64,000 nucleotides of DNA from Mesorhabditis belari (GCA_958450365.1 CAUEEP010000502.1:44791-108790); one strand, 5' to 3'. Shown: positions 33,301 through 48,300, numbered from the stretch's first letter. Made by a program: numbers and translations. Notes: a model not told the origin generated them from the sequence alone.

Positions 33301-36300
33301 TTGTTTGCACTGCTTAACTCGTGAGGAAGCTATTTCCCCGTATCTAATCGCCTTTTCAATGGCATGGAGATGCTAATGAATAGTAGAATTTGAACATAGA
33401 AACTGTTGAGCAAGTTCACGCGTCGTTTGACATTGATCCGATTTGATTGCAGCCCTCAAAATATCGTTGTCTACCGCTTGAGGTCTTGAGGTCTTGAGAT
33501 CGACGAGAGTGTTCACCATCTTCGAGACTTTCATCACCATTCCGAAAGCGTTGGAACCAGGCTCGGCATCGGCTTTCGGATAATACATTATTCCCAAATG
33601 CTTTAAAAAGATTCCGAATATGCACAAGATGACGCCCTTTAAATACAGAAAGACATGTTTTAAAAGCTTCTCAACAACAACAACACAACAATAAGTTTAA
33701 CAACGCTTGTTTATATCCGAAAAACCTAATATTTTGGCCGCTTTTCTTTCTCTTTTTGTTCAATTCAAACAACTTCCATCCAGGGTTCCTTTACCAAAAA
33801 TTGATTTTAAAATGAATATACAGGGTGCGGCAGAATTATAGGTGCAGAGAAATTCCATTGGAATATGACCAAAAAACGAAAAATTTGCCACAAAAACAGT
33901 TTTAACATATTTATTGAACTTAAATTAACAACTTTTATTGATCATATTCGAATCTTCCTCCTTTGGCGTCGATGCAAGACTTGAGTCGCTTGGGAAAGGC
34001 GTCGACCGTGGCGACCAAGTAGGCGGCGTCCAGACCCTCCCAGGCTTTCAAGAGAGATTTCTTCAAACTTTCGAGGTTTTTGTGAGGCTTCTGACAGGCC
34101 TCGGCTTCAAGAACAGACCAGACCGAGAAATCCAATGGATTGAGGTCTGGGGAGCTTGGGGGCCACTCGTTGAATGCAATGAAGTCGGGAAAAGTCGCTT
34201 TGCAGAAATCCTGAACAATCTTGGCTTTGTGAGCGGGAGCACCATCTTGCTGGAAGGTCCAGATGCGATTTTGGAAGTGATTTTGAGCCCAGGGAACAAG
34301 TTCTTTCTTTAGCATATCCAAGTACGTGTTCGCATTAACTTTGACTCCTTGTGGCACAAAAATCAGTGGTGTCTTGCCGGAAGCCGTCACACCGCCAAAA
34401 ACCATGACTGAAGCTGGGTGGCCGCTGCGACCGACGGTAACATTTGGTTGAGTTTTCGACCAAACTCGATCTTTCTGCTTGTTCAGAATTCCTTCAATCG
34501 TAAAAATTTTCTCATCGGTGAACAAAATGTTCCTGTGGTCGATTCCGTTGAAACGAAGACGAAGGCTTTCACATCGATCTTTTCTCTTCAATTTGGCGTC
34601 TGCCGAAAGCAGAGCGGATTTGTTCTTCTTGTAGGGCTTGAACTTGAGCTTGTCCTTGATAATTCGACGGATTGATCGATCGGATACACCCATATGTTTG
34701 GCAATTCTTCGAGCGGACTGATTGGGCTTCTTTCGCAGGCGATCCCTGACCTTCTTGATGTTGCCTTTCGTCATCACAGATGGACGAACACCTCATATCA
34801 GACATTGATCCCAACTCGTTGTAGCGTTGAATGGCTCGGTTAACAACGTTTCGATGCACTCCCAACTTTCTTCCGATCACGGTCGCCGATTCGCCCTTCC
34901 GATGAAGTTCCACGATCAATTGTCGATGCGGGGAAGCGCGAACCATAGCCTGAAACTCAAAGTTATAAAAAATTATAATTTACAAATACAAATTCAATCA
35001 TAAAATAACAACAAAAACATAAATTCGAGTGCAAAATCAAGAGCGAAGGTTCGTTTTCCGTCTTTATGTCATGCACCTATAATTCTGCCGCACCCTGTAT
35101 ATGTTGATTGATGAAAGCTAATAGATAATAATGAATATTTTATTGTTTTCTGTTAGTTTTTTGTTTATAAGAAACGCTTATGATAAAAACGTCATATTTA
35201 TGTAGAAAAATACTCAAAATTAAAACTTTGAGTTTCAAATTTGAAAAGATTTCGTTTCAAGTATTAAATTTGGAATTGTATCCGAACCATATTGGATCCA
35301 TATTGGAACGATTTGTAGAAACAATATTGAAACCATATTGGAACCAAATTGGAACCATATTGGAACCATATTTGAACCTTATTGAAACGATTTGTAGAAA
35401 CCATATTCGAACCATATTGGAACGATTTGTAGAAACAATATTGGAACCATATTGGAACCAAATTGGAACCATATTGGAACCATATTGGAGCCATATTTGA
35501 ACCTTATTGGAACGATTTGTAGAAACCATATTGGAACCAAATTGGAACCATATTGGAACCATATTGGAACCATATTGGAACCATATTGGAACCGTATCTG
35601 AACCGTATCTATGTCAGATACGGTTCCAATATGGTTCCAATATGGTTCGGATACAGTTCCAAATTGAATACTTGAAACGAAAATTTGAAAGTCAAAGTTT
35701 CAAGTTTGAGTATTTTTCTTGATCAAGCAGCCCTCTAATCCCTCTAATCCATTCTTTTTTTTTCTTTTGCTTTCTATACCATCTGCATTCGGAATGTGAA
35801 TCGATTGCGTTCTTTGAAGAGTTTCCGATCCGTTCACTCCTCCCGAATTCTCCTCATCCAACGACCAACGATCCGGTTGAGCCACAAGAGAAACTGCTCT
35901 AAAAAAACTGCTCTAATTTCAAAATGTTTAAATAGAAATCGCTTAAATCGCTTAAATCGCTTAAATCGCTTAAATCGCTTAAATAGATCATAAATAAACA
36001 AAGAGTAGATAAAAAATACGATTTTGTTTCGTTTTTTAAAGCCTTAACATTTGTAAGACACAATTTTAACGCAACTAATTACTTCAACTAATTCTAGTTT
36101 CAATTACGTTTTCAGTCTAGATTGGCTGGATCACGGTATTTAGTCTAGATTAGGGTTATCAGTCTTGATTAAGGTATTCAGTTAAGATTAGCTGGGTTCC
36201 GGTATTCAGTTTCGATTAGGGTTATCAGTCTAGTTTAAGGTATTCAGTTAAGATTAGCTGGGTTCCGGTATTCAGTTTCGATTGGGGGTATCAGTCTAGT

Positions 36301-39300
36301 TTAAGGTATTCAGTTAAGTTTAGCTGGGTTCCGGTATTCAGTCTATATTAGGATATTCGTTTTTTAAAACTCAATTGCGACTTTTGAGAGAAATCAATGA
36401 CGAAATTCAGCTTTGGCTAATAGCAAATTTCTTGGTACTAAACTTTTCTGTACATTTTCAACTAACTTTCGTGATGCTTTATCTGCAAAAGGCAAAAGGC
36501 AAAACAAAATTACGCTAATTATACACTAAATTGCACTAGCTACTTATAAAATCACTTAAAACCTATCAAGAAAAGTTTATAAGAATAAAAAGTAAACAAA
36601 TTAAATGATAAATATGTCAAAAACAGGATTTCGATTTAACTATTTACCTCAATAAGTTCTCGAATTTCTTCAATGGTGAATAGTGGTGTTGCATTTTCCG
36701 TAGACACACTTTAATCTGCTCCATTGTCATCGCGTTTGGCTGCGCGAGCTGAAAAGAGTAATGAAATTTGAAAGCTGAATTAAATTCTCAACTTTTTGTA
36801 AGACAAACCTGTTCAGGATTGCGAAACCCGAGCTCTTTGAGTGACATTCCCTTTGCCAATGAGAGATTCGTAGATAAAGCTTGGAGTGTTCCGCTTCTCG
36901 ATTGCTCTTTTACCATTAAATGGTACAAATGTGGCTTCACTGGTCCTGAAATTGAATTCAGATTTGGGGAACTTACGAGTAAATGGGTAAACGAGTAAAC
37001 GAGTAAACGGGTAAACGGGTAAACCAGTAAACGGGTAAACTGGTAAACGGGTAAACCAGTAAACGAGTAAACGGGTAAACGAGTAAACGAGTAAACGAGT
37101 AAATCGGGTAAACTTTTCATAAATTTGACTTCTTTTACAATCAAAATTCAATCAATTTTGATTCAATTCATTTATTGGATTTTTGATTGAGTCTGAAAAT
37201 TATTTTGAGAAAAGCTAACAGATCTAACAGATCTAATAGAACTTTGAATAACTTTGAGACAACAAAACGACACAAGAAAGACTTTGAAACCAACAAAAAA
37301 CAAACAAAACTTCTAAATTTATTACAGATTATGCTCTGAAACCGTCTAGCCTCTAAGATTTTATAACTTTGAACTTTTGAAAGCTTTTATATTGTTAATT
37401 AATCACTCTAAAACGAAACTTTAAGCCTTTGTCTACCGTAAACTGTAACTAGATTTTGCAGTAGTTTCGACAGTAGTTTTTTACAGTAGTTTCGCATGTA
37501 ATCGTAAAGATTACCGTAAAATCGACTAAAAAATATTTACAAGCGTTACGGTAGCTGGTGCCCGTTTGCTAATTAACATTAGAGTCAGTGCTTGCAATAT
37601 TTGAAATATTGACATATTCGGCTTGTTTAGTTCGAATCTCTGGTTCGAATCTCTGGTTCGAATCTCTGGTTCGAATCCAGCAGTTGAGTCAGGGAGATCT
37701 TCCATGAACCGAGTGCTGTAGGTAACCGCACCCATATGGTGAACTGGTTCCCAAGACTGGTTCCCAAGACTGGTTCCCAAGACTGGTTCCCAAGACTGGC
37801 TCCCAAGACTGGTTCCCAAGACTGGTTCCCCTAGGCCCCCTCCCCTCGGGATTGGGATAACCAGGGATCCAAATGGGTAGCCTTGTCTAAGGGGTTAGCA
37901 CATATAAAGCGAATGAAACAAAAAAAGTGCAGCGTAATAGGGCCATTAAATGTATTTGACGCAGTAATAACAGACAGACAGACGGGCTACGGCCTCGCCA
38001 CGTTGAAACACGGTATCTCGTCAGAGCTTTGTTTCTTTTGTTTCTTTTGTTTATATTTCTCTTTTTCATTTACTTACTCAGCAAAATCTTGTGCAAAACG
38101 GCTTCAAGAATAGCGTCAATGTTGAGGATTCGATTCGCGTTCAGACGAGATGTTTCTATGGTGATTAGCTGGAAAAAATCTTTTAAAATCGATTGAAAAT
38201 CTTGTAAAGTTGATGGCTTGAAAACCAGCTTTATGCTAATTTTTATCTCTTGTCTTTTTAATGTTCACCTCATGCAAATCGCCTTCTCCATGTTTCACCA
38301 AGTAGTTCTTGATTCCGTTAATGAATTGGCGAACATTTCGAACAACAACCTACAAGAAAATCGATTGATTAAGCTAAAAAAGCTTTTTGAAAGCTTTAAG
38401 GCTTTTAACAGATAGCTTTTAAAAACCTTTTTAAGCCTTAAAAATGCCTGAGCCTGAGCCTTAAAAATGCCTGAGCCTGAGCATTAAAAATGCCTGAGCC
38501 TAAGCCTTAAAAATGCCTGAGCCTGAGCCTGAGCCTTAAAAATGCCTGAGCCTGAGCATTAAAAATGCCTGAGCCATTTCCATTTCAAGTTAGCAAAAAG
38601 TACCAAATAGCATCGATTTCAAAAGCCCAAAAAAGGGTATTAAAAGCCTTTAAAGAAATAGATTAACTTTAAAGTTGAAACTCTGTTTTTAATAACGCCT
38701 CAAAATGGGTTAACTTTGTAAAATTTCCTAAAAACAAGAACTTGAAAACACCAAAAACAAACCATTGGATCACACTCCTCTCCCTCGACTGTGCACTCGA
38801 TAAAACGTCGGACTGTGGCCCCAAAAACCGTTGTACTGCTTTCAGCTAGTCTAAATTTTCAAAAATTTCTTGATACCGAAAGATATTTGATCTTTAAATT
38901 GAATTTTTCGAATGTTGTCGATTTTAAAGTTTGATTTCAAAAAGCTTGTTTCAAATTCGAGCAAAAAAAAGCCAGTAACAATCATTAAACAATTTTATTT
39001 GTATTATTCTTTAATTTTAGCTCTATAACGATAAATTTACCAATTATTTCAACAGTTTTTTTGTAGTTTTGTACAGAATTCAAGAATGGTTTAATCTTTG
39101 AGAAATTGGTTTCAAAAAATGTGTTTCAATTTGACGGGTATCAAATTGAAATCGCTTTTTTTTTGACAATTTTCAATCATCTTTTTCTAAGCGCTGGTTA
39201 ATGCTAAAGAGATGTGTTATATCTCAAAAAATCACCCATTTCCTCTACTTTAATTTGATACCTAAACGCCTAGAAACAAACGAACAAGTGCTAAGATCTG

Positions 39301-42300
39301 AGCGTTTGTTTGAGATGTTGATTTGAGGTTGATGAAAAATCGCCTCTTTTTTTTGACAATTTTCAATCATTTTTTTCTAAACGCTGTTTAATGCTAAAAA
39401 TATGTATCATATCTCAAAAAATCACCCATCTTCTCTACTTTAATTTGATATCAAAGCGTGCAGAAACAAACGTACTGGTGTCGAGATATGAGTGTTTGTT
39501 TTAGAGTCAACTTAGACGCGACGGCGGTCGAAAAGCATTAACTGACTTAAAAAGCTACTTGTAATAAGTTAATTTGAAACATTGATTTTTTCATTGATCG
39601 AAAACTTCACTTAAACATGTTAATGAGTTTTCTAGATGAGTTTAGAAGCTAGAGAAACGCAAGAAACGCATTGGGTTATCTAATGAAGAAAAAACCGTAT
39701 TTTATTTGATGGCTTGAGCTTTATTCAATTAGAAAATGAATTTGAGTCAAAGACCTAGTACTTAACGAAACAAATTTCATTTCAAAATCATCACATATTC
39801 ATCGAAAAAGCGTTAACTCACTTGAAAAGCTACTTCTAATGAAAAAATTTGAAACATTGATTTTTTCATTGATTGATTCTCATTGATTCAAAACTTCAGA
39901 ATAAACCGATAAACGGATTATTCTGAAATTTTATGAATTATAGATTGTTCAGTACAGTTCAGTGCAAGAACAGAGATCTTTTGATCATTAAAAAGAGTAG
40001 TTGAAACACGTTTCAACTGGAATCAATTTAACAAAAGAAAAAATAGCTCTAGTATTTTTTTCGGATCTGCATAGAATAGATTTGCAAACAACTAACTTTT
40101 CCACATATTTCTGAATGGTGATCGCTCCGAATTCTTCCGTTTGTGGCTTCTTTCGTTGACTCGAGATCAACGGCGAGAAAGAATTGAGATTTTGAAGGGT
40201 AGGCAAATCGTCCAAACTACCCATGCAGGCCTCAGAGAAACGGGAAACGGCGCGGGGTAACTGGAAAATCAATTTACATTTATTCACATGAATAATGTGA
40301 ATACCGTATTCTCTCTAATAGTATTGCACTATCGAATAGTATTCTCTCTAATAGTATTGCGGTCCGAGAGGGGATTGAAAAAATAGTAGTGCGTACTACT
40401 ATTAGAGAGAATACGGTACTTGAAATTCTTGAATTTAGAGCAAATTAGATGTAAAAACAGGTACTGATCATTTAAATAGTAAATTTAAATCATATTACAA
40501 TTGCAATTACATTACAATTGCAACTACTATTAGAGAGAATACGGTAAATGTCCTCCAAGGCAATCCCAAAGTCCATTTTTCACATTTTCATTCAAAACCA
40601 AATTACCATTTTGAAAAATGAAAACAAATTCTGATGGAGGACGATCTGATCGAGGTTTTCTCATTTTCTCACAATTTTTTCAGATTTTTCGTTCACACAT
40701 TAGCGGAGAAGCAGCAAAAACCTCAAAAACATCTACGGTATGTTAATTAGTTTATTAGTTAATTCAATGCTCCTATCACACATCCCAAACATGTTGAAAC
40801 ATTGAGAGTGCAACGAAAAATGTTTCCACTGTGTTGTTGCAATGAATGTTGAAATGAAAAAAGTGTTTCCAATTTCAATGTTTCAATTATAATAAAACCA
40901 GCTGTTAGGCGCGTTTTTCTGGTTTCTGGAAATCGAGTCATCAACTGGAAAATAGTCATCAACTCGGCTCGCTGGGGCCGGCTGCACTACTATTTGAGAA
41001 AATACGATTCCTGCAATCTAGAAAGATAATCCAAATGCATTAGGCTTTATTGAATGATAATAATTGATCATTTAGATAATCCAAATGCATTACCGTAAAT
41101 ACTGTAATTGGACCCCATGGGGTACTATTTTTTCCCTCCCCTCTAGGGTGGGGTACTATTAGAGGGTGGGGCACTATTAGAGGGTGGGTCACTATTTTAC
41201 ACCACTGTGCCTGTAATCGCCTTCTTTGATTGTCTTGTTCAGCCTCAGAATGTGCTCGACGATGGCCTTCTCAAATTTGACTCGGCAGCTTTTGACAAGT
41301 TGTTGTTGGTGCCCTCAAAGAAAGTTGGTGACGCCTCAAGAACGACTCCATCGAGCCATGGCTTCTTTTGAAAGAAATTTCAGCTTTTTTGAATCATAAT
41401 AAGGAAATACATGAAAATTTTCCGCTTTAAAAGAGTTGTTTGTAGTTACGCGTTAGGTGGAGGTGGGGTACTGTTAGAGGGGTGGGGTATTATTCCCCCC
41501 CCCCTCTACGGTGGGGTACTATTAGAGGGGTGGGGTCCAATTACAGTATTTACGGTAGGTTGTATTGAATGATAGTAATTTATCATTTAACTGCATTTAC
41601 CTTCATAAACACGCCTTTTGTGGACTTATTAGGCTGTACAGAAAGTCTTTTTTTTCGTTTCTTTTCATAATTTCATAATTTCATTAAAAAAAAATAACAA
41701 ATTCACCAATTAACCTATGCTTTTCTCTAAATAAAAAGTGTTTCTTGTTGAATTTCAACGTCATGAGGCTGCCCTGCTTCGTCATTCACCCAGAAACAAG
41801 CCGGCTCAGGTATTTTTTTTACTTGAAGTGCTTATATTGTTACACTGTCCAGAAAGTCTTTTCGTTTCTTTTCGTATTTCCTTATGGAAAATCACAAATT
41901 CACCAATTAACCTATGCTTTTCTCTAAATAAATTTTCTCTAAGTGTTTCTTGTTGAATTTCTCTCTCGAAAACTAAAGGTTTCTGAAAATCGTAAAATAG
42001 TCGTTAAACTAGACTTCGGAAAACAAAACTTAACCAAAACCAAAACAAACCAAAACCAAAACAGACCAAAACCAAAACAAACCAAAACAGACCAAAACCA
42101 AAACCAAAACCAAAACCAAAGCCAAAACAAACCAAAACTCGCCAATATCTTGCGATTGGGAGGAGCTAGCGAAAATCTGTTTGCAGATTTGAAATCAGCG
42201 TCCAAAAATCTATCCCATAGGCTATTTTTTTATTTCGAAATTTCGAGGTCGTGTTTTGGTCCTTTTTTCGGCCGCGAGATTTTGTGGAGTGAGAAAAAGT

Positions 42301-45300
42301 GAAAGGCTAATTTGCATTTTACAATTTTAAATTTACATGTTAATTTATATGCAAATTGAGTTTTGGTTTGTTTTGGTGTTTTGGTGTTTTGGTTTTGGTT
42401 TTGGTCTGTTTTGGTTTTGGTTTTGTTTGCCGAACTCTACGTCAAACTAATCGTAAAATTGAAGTAAAATGGTAAATTTCTGTTTCTAAATGCTCGAAAA
42501 CATCTAAATGTTCTAAATGCTCGCCACTTTCACAACAAAATGTTTTCTCACCGAATGCATGCTCGGTTCGGGGCTTGGTATCCGATTTCTTCCCAAAGTT
42601 CCCCTCTGTGAGCCCTCGCGTCTCGAGTCGATCGTCGCGAAATTGCTAAAAATTGAGTTTCAATGTTTCAATGTTAAGATGGCTAATGTTTAGAGAATAA
42701 AAGTCTAATATTCTTTAAGCCGTTCGCTTTTTAATACAAAAATTCTTGAATAAGCCGATCCACGAACCTATAATGACTGTTCTCTTTCTCCCATGCTTTC
42801 ACCGTCACATGATCGGAAGGGATTTTGCGTTGTGTGGACGAGCTGTAGTAGCTCGTTGATAGGGGAAGATCCTAAAAGTTATTGATATTAAAAAGTAAAG
42901 TTTTTAAACTCTTGGAATTCATTCAATTGTTTTGATCGCAAAATAAATGTTTCAAAGAATTTGATGACCAACCGAGAAAATGACCTGATTGCACTTCATT
43001 TCTCCTTTTTATCTCATTTCATTTTGAAACATTGGTTTTTAAATCATTGCTCAATAGAGGTTTTGAAGCATTTTTAAAAGGTTTTTAGGTTTTTAAAAAG
43101 CTAGTTATTATCCAAAGCAATAAGGCAATAAAGAATCAAATTTTAGAATGAAACTTAGAATCTTGAGCCCAAGCAGAACTAAAGTCAATTGCTTTGATCG
43201 AAAAATAAATGTTTCAAAGTATTCAATGACCAAGGAAAAAATCTTTTAACTCGTCTCATTTTGAAACATTATTTTTTTTTGAACTCTTGGAATTGTTCAT
43301 TGAATTGTTTTGATTGCAAAATAAATGTTTCAAAGTATTCAATGACTAACAAAGAAAATGATTTGATTGCACTTCATTTCTCCTTTTTATCTCATTTCAT
43401 TTTGAAACATTGGTTTTTAAATCATTGCTCAATAGAGTTTTTAAAGCATTTTAAAAAGGTTTTTAGGTTTTAAAAAAGCTAGTGATTATCCAAAGCAATA
43501 AAGAATCAAATTTTTCCAAACAATCAAAAGAATTAAACAATTAAAAGAATCAAATTTTACAATCAAACTTAGAATCTTGAGCCCAAGCTCTTAAAGTCAA
43601 TTTCTTAAAGTTCTTAAAGTCAATTGCTTTGATCGAAAAATAAATGTTTCAAAGTATTGAATGACCAAAGAAAAAAAATCTTTTAACTCCTCTCATTTTG
43701 AAACAATAGTTTTCTTTGAATTGTTGGAATTGTACATGGAATTGTTCATTGAATTGTTTTGAGTGCAAAATAAATGTTTCAAAGTATTCAAAGATCAAAA
43801 GACCACCAAAGGAAATTACACTTCATTTCTCGTTTTTATCTCAATTCATTTTGAAACATTAGTTTTTAAATCATTGCTCAATAGAGATTTTAAAGCATTT
43901 TAAAAAGGTTTTTAGGTTTTAGAAAAGCTAGTTATTATCCAAAGCGATAAGGCAATGAAGAATCAAATTTTAGAATGAAACTTAGAATCTTGAGCCCAAG
44001 CAGAACTAAAGTCAATTGCTTTGATTGCAAAACAAATGTTTCAAAGTATTCAATGAAAAAAGAAAAACGAAAAGAAGGAAATTGCACTTCATTTCTCCTT
44101 TTTATCTCAATTCATTTTGAAACATTGGTTTTTCAATCATTGCTCAATAGAGTTTTTAAAGCATTTTAAAAAGGTTTCCAGGTTTTAAAAAAGCTAGTTA
44201 TTATCCAAAGCGATAAAGCAATAAAGAATCAAATTTTTCCAAACAATCAAAACAATTAAACAATTAAAAGAATCAAATTTTAGAATCAAACTTAGAATCT
44301 TGAGGCCAAGGTGAACTAAAGTCAATTCCATCTTTTCACTCGTCTCATTTTGAAACAATATTTTTTTTTGAACTCTCTGAATTGTTCAGTGAATTGTTTT
44401 GATTGCAAAATAAATGTTTCAAAGTATTCAAATCTAGTAATCTATAAAAAAGAAATCTAGCTTTCAATATGAAAACTTTAATCGATTCCACTAAATTTCA
44501 AACAGGTAAAAATTTCGATTTATAACTGATAACTGTCAGCTCCGAGCCAAACTGATATTTTAGTTACTATTGTTATTATTGAATGATTTGTCTATTCTTA
44601 TGTAAATGTGTTCTCCCCTGTGCTTATCCCTTTCATCGCCGAGAAGGGGCGGCCCTTGGGATTGCCTAGGAGGACAAGTGAGGCTCTCACTACGAATCCC
44701 CCTCCCCCTTTCACTCATTTGTAATCTGTTCGTCTTATCGTACTACTGTAAATAAAGATACATATCTTCCGGGTCTATGCAACTGCAGTTCAGGTCGATT
44801 TCACTGGGATTCTCCTCTAATACGTTGGAGGGGTTGAGTTGGGTTATCGGGGTGTTAGAGATGGCGGGATATCACAAGGATCTCTTTAAATTAACCCAAA
44901 TTCTATTCCATATCCGTTTACACCTAGGAACGAACATAACTTAGAAATTTAACCTATAAAAATGATTATTATATATTTATAAATTACAAAAATCTTTTCC
45001 AATCTTTCCCAAACCATTTCATCGTCCGAATCCTGCATCTGACTGCTTTCCCCGGTTCGATCCGAGCTTGTGTCCTCCTCTTCAGTGATTGTTTCGTTCA
45101 TTCCTGAAATGTGACTTAAAATATGAGTTGTTAAGTTGAAAATGATGCACTTTAAAACAAAAATTTGATTCAAGAACAACAGGAACCTACCATAAATACT
45201 GTAATAGTACCCCACCCCCATAATGACGGTGCAGAGCATTGGGTAGTCTAGCTTTGGACGCGTTTTTCTCGACACTGATTTATGCTATAATGCGCGTTTA

Positions 45301-48300
45301 GGTAGCAAAAAATAACTGAAATTCAGGGCTATTATTTGATACCTACTTGATACCTGTAGCATAAACCAGTGTCGAGAAAAACGCGTCCAAAGCTAGACTA
45401 CGCAACGCTCTGCGCCGTCATTATGGGGGTGGGGTACTATTACAGTATTTACTGTAAGTTAATCTAAATATTATCGATTATTTTTGATAAACTTTTCTTA
45501 TTTTTCTGGCAGTTTCCGGATCCTTTTCTTCTAAAAAGTCTTAGAAGTTTGTGAAAAAGGGTGAAAAAAGTCTCTGAACCACTTTTTGACCTCATCTTCG
45601 CAATCAAAGTGCTGTTTAAAGTGCTTAAAATAATTTTAAGAATATTTAAGCTAACAAGTCTTTTACTCTACAGTTTACGGTAACTTTGTTGATAAAAGGT
45701 GGCTGATTTTCTTCGCGAATTGTAACGAAATGTTTGAAATTATTTATGTAGAATTTGATCGAGTTAATGGTCAAGCTAATTATCAAGCTAATGATCAAGC
45801 TAATGATCGAGCTAATGATCGAGCTAATGATCGAGCTAATGATCAAGCTAATGGTTGTAACCTCCAGTAATGATCAAATACTAATAAAACTATTGCAATC
45901 TATTCAATTTCTCGATAATTTCCTCAGAAAAAACCAACGATTCGGCCGCGGATCGCCGTGCTGAGCCAAGTCCAATAGATTCTCCCAAACATTACTGTCC
46001 CAAGGCTCGTTGAAAACCGTTCCCGCAACTGACACGGCGTCTTCGTCTTTTGGGAATAATAAACCTGAAATTTAAGAGTTATTTGAGTGTTGAGTGGTTA
46101 AGAGTTGCTCTAGCTTCTAATCTCATCTAAAAAAAGCTCATTAACATGTTTAAGTAAAGTTTTGAATCAATGAAAAAATCAATGTTTCAAATTTTTTCAT
46201 TATAAGTAGCTTTTTAAGTGAGTTAGTACCTTTTGGATGAATATGAATTTCGATGATTTTGAAACGAAATTTGTTTGGTTAAGTACTAAGTCTTTCACTC
46301 AAATTCATTTTCTAATTGAATAAAGCTCAAGCCATCAAATAAAATACGGTTTTTTCTTCATTAGATAACCTAATCATTCTTGCAAATGACTTTTGAACAT
46401 TTTTGTAAAGCTTTATCTTGAAAATAAAGCTTGAATCTTGAAAATTATCTTTTTTGACGCTTATTGAAAGCATAATATTATCAGAAATCTTTAGCAATTT
46501 CTATTTGTTCTACGTTTAGCAAACTTTTCAATAGGTTAATGTAGCTTTGATGTAATATAGCTTTGATGTAATATAGCTTTGATGTAATATAGCTTTGATG
46601 TAATGTAGCTTTGATGTAATGTAGCTTTGAAAAATCACTGTTTCAAATTGAGACATTATCGGACTTTCGGTACTTGTCGGTTATACATCCACAGAGACTC
46701 AACTCAGCAAGAAGGTTAAGTAAGCTGACAACTTGTGACTTGTGATTATGTTCAATGAAGTAGAGCGCTCGTCTGAAGTGATCAGTCGATCAGTTGAACG
46801 AAAATCGATAACCGAAAAGACTCGGATGGGGATGCTTAACCGAGATGAGACTTTGTGAATTTATAACCGACAAGTACCGTTGCCTTTAGTTATGATACTT
46901 AAAATTTTGAAAAAAACAGACTTTTGAATGGGTTACGATAACTCTTACTATAAGAAAGATACAAGATAATAGTATAAAAAGGGTAAATCTAGGCTTGAAG
47001 TAAGGATCCTGTAATCTACTGTAGACGGATACTGTTTTCTAAAAGATGCTCTTGTACATTTTTCTATCGTACATCATAGTTGCCTTGGTACTTGTTGGCT
47101 CTACATCCACAGAGACTCAACTCAGCAAGGAGGTTAAGCAAGAGCTGACAAGGGCTGACAAGAGCTGACAAGAGCTGACAAGAGCTGATGGGTTCAATCA
47201 AGTAGAGTGCTGAAGTGATCAGTCTCTAGATCAGTCGATCAGTTGAACGAAAATCGATAACCGAAAAGACTCGGATGGGGATGCTTAGCCGAGATGAGTC
47301 TTTGTGGATTTATACCCGGCAAGTACCGAACTTTCGACAAGTACCGACAAGTACCGAAATGTAGTTATGCACGGCGATTTAAAGTCAGAATTTGATTTAT
47401 AGATTTATAATCATTTAAATTAGTTACTCTACTTTTAAAAGAGTACTACTTTTCAGGAGTATTTGTCTTTCTTTCTCTCGAATTTCCTAGACTCACTTGA
47501 AGTGCTCGAGTTCGGAGCTGTGGAATTTGGTGAGCACAAATGGAAATCGCCCAATTGCGCGTAATCGGAATGGGCTTTTGCGTGAGGAGAAGCGCTTTCT
47601 TCTTTCACCGCCATTCCACTTGTTGTCGATGGATTTGCTTTGGTGATGCCGAGTCGAATGTGTGGAGTAGGACGAACCTGAATTATATAAAGCTTGCATA
47701 AAATAGCATAAAATTATCTTAAAACCAAGCTTAAAAAGAAATTTATATTGTATTCAATAATATTGTATTCAATCAAATAGCATATCAGTTTACTATTTGT
47801 CTCATTTTCTAGATTTATTGGATTAACTGTAGAATTGGAAAAATCATGTTTCAAATTAGGTCTTATGAAAAAGAGCCTTTGATAAGTTATGAAGCTTTTC
47901 AGAGCCTTTGATAAGCTTTAAAGCTTTAAACATTTTCTTTACAACTTAAAGCCAGGCTTTGATTTGAAATATCGAAAAACTCGCCACGTTTCAGGAAATG
48001 ATTTAACTGCACAACTGTAATTGTCTCTAGTTAAGAGACGTCTCTAGTTTATCGTCTCTAGCACACAGTTTACCGTCTCTAGCACACAGTTTACCATCTC
48101 TAGCACACAGTTTACCGCCTCTAGCACACAGTTTACCGTCTCTAGCACACAGTTTACCGTCTCTAGCAAACAGTTTACCGCCTCTAGCACAAAGTTTACC
48201 GCCTCTAGCACACAGTTTACCGTCTCGTGTCGCAAATTAAGCGGTCACCCTTTCCATAAAATCCCAATGGCTTCAATAATGCTTACAGTGGATCTTACGG

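Noticed and set aside
34418..34675. + strand ORFs across 33.9-34.7 kb
   Set aside because: Antisense shadows of the maT transposase.
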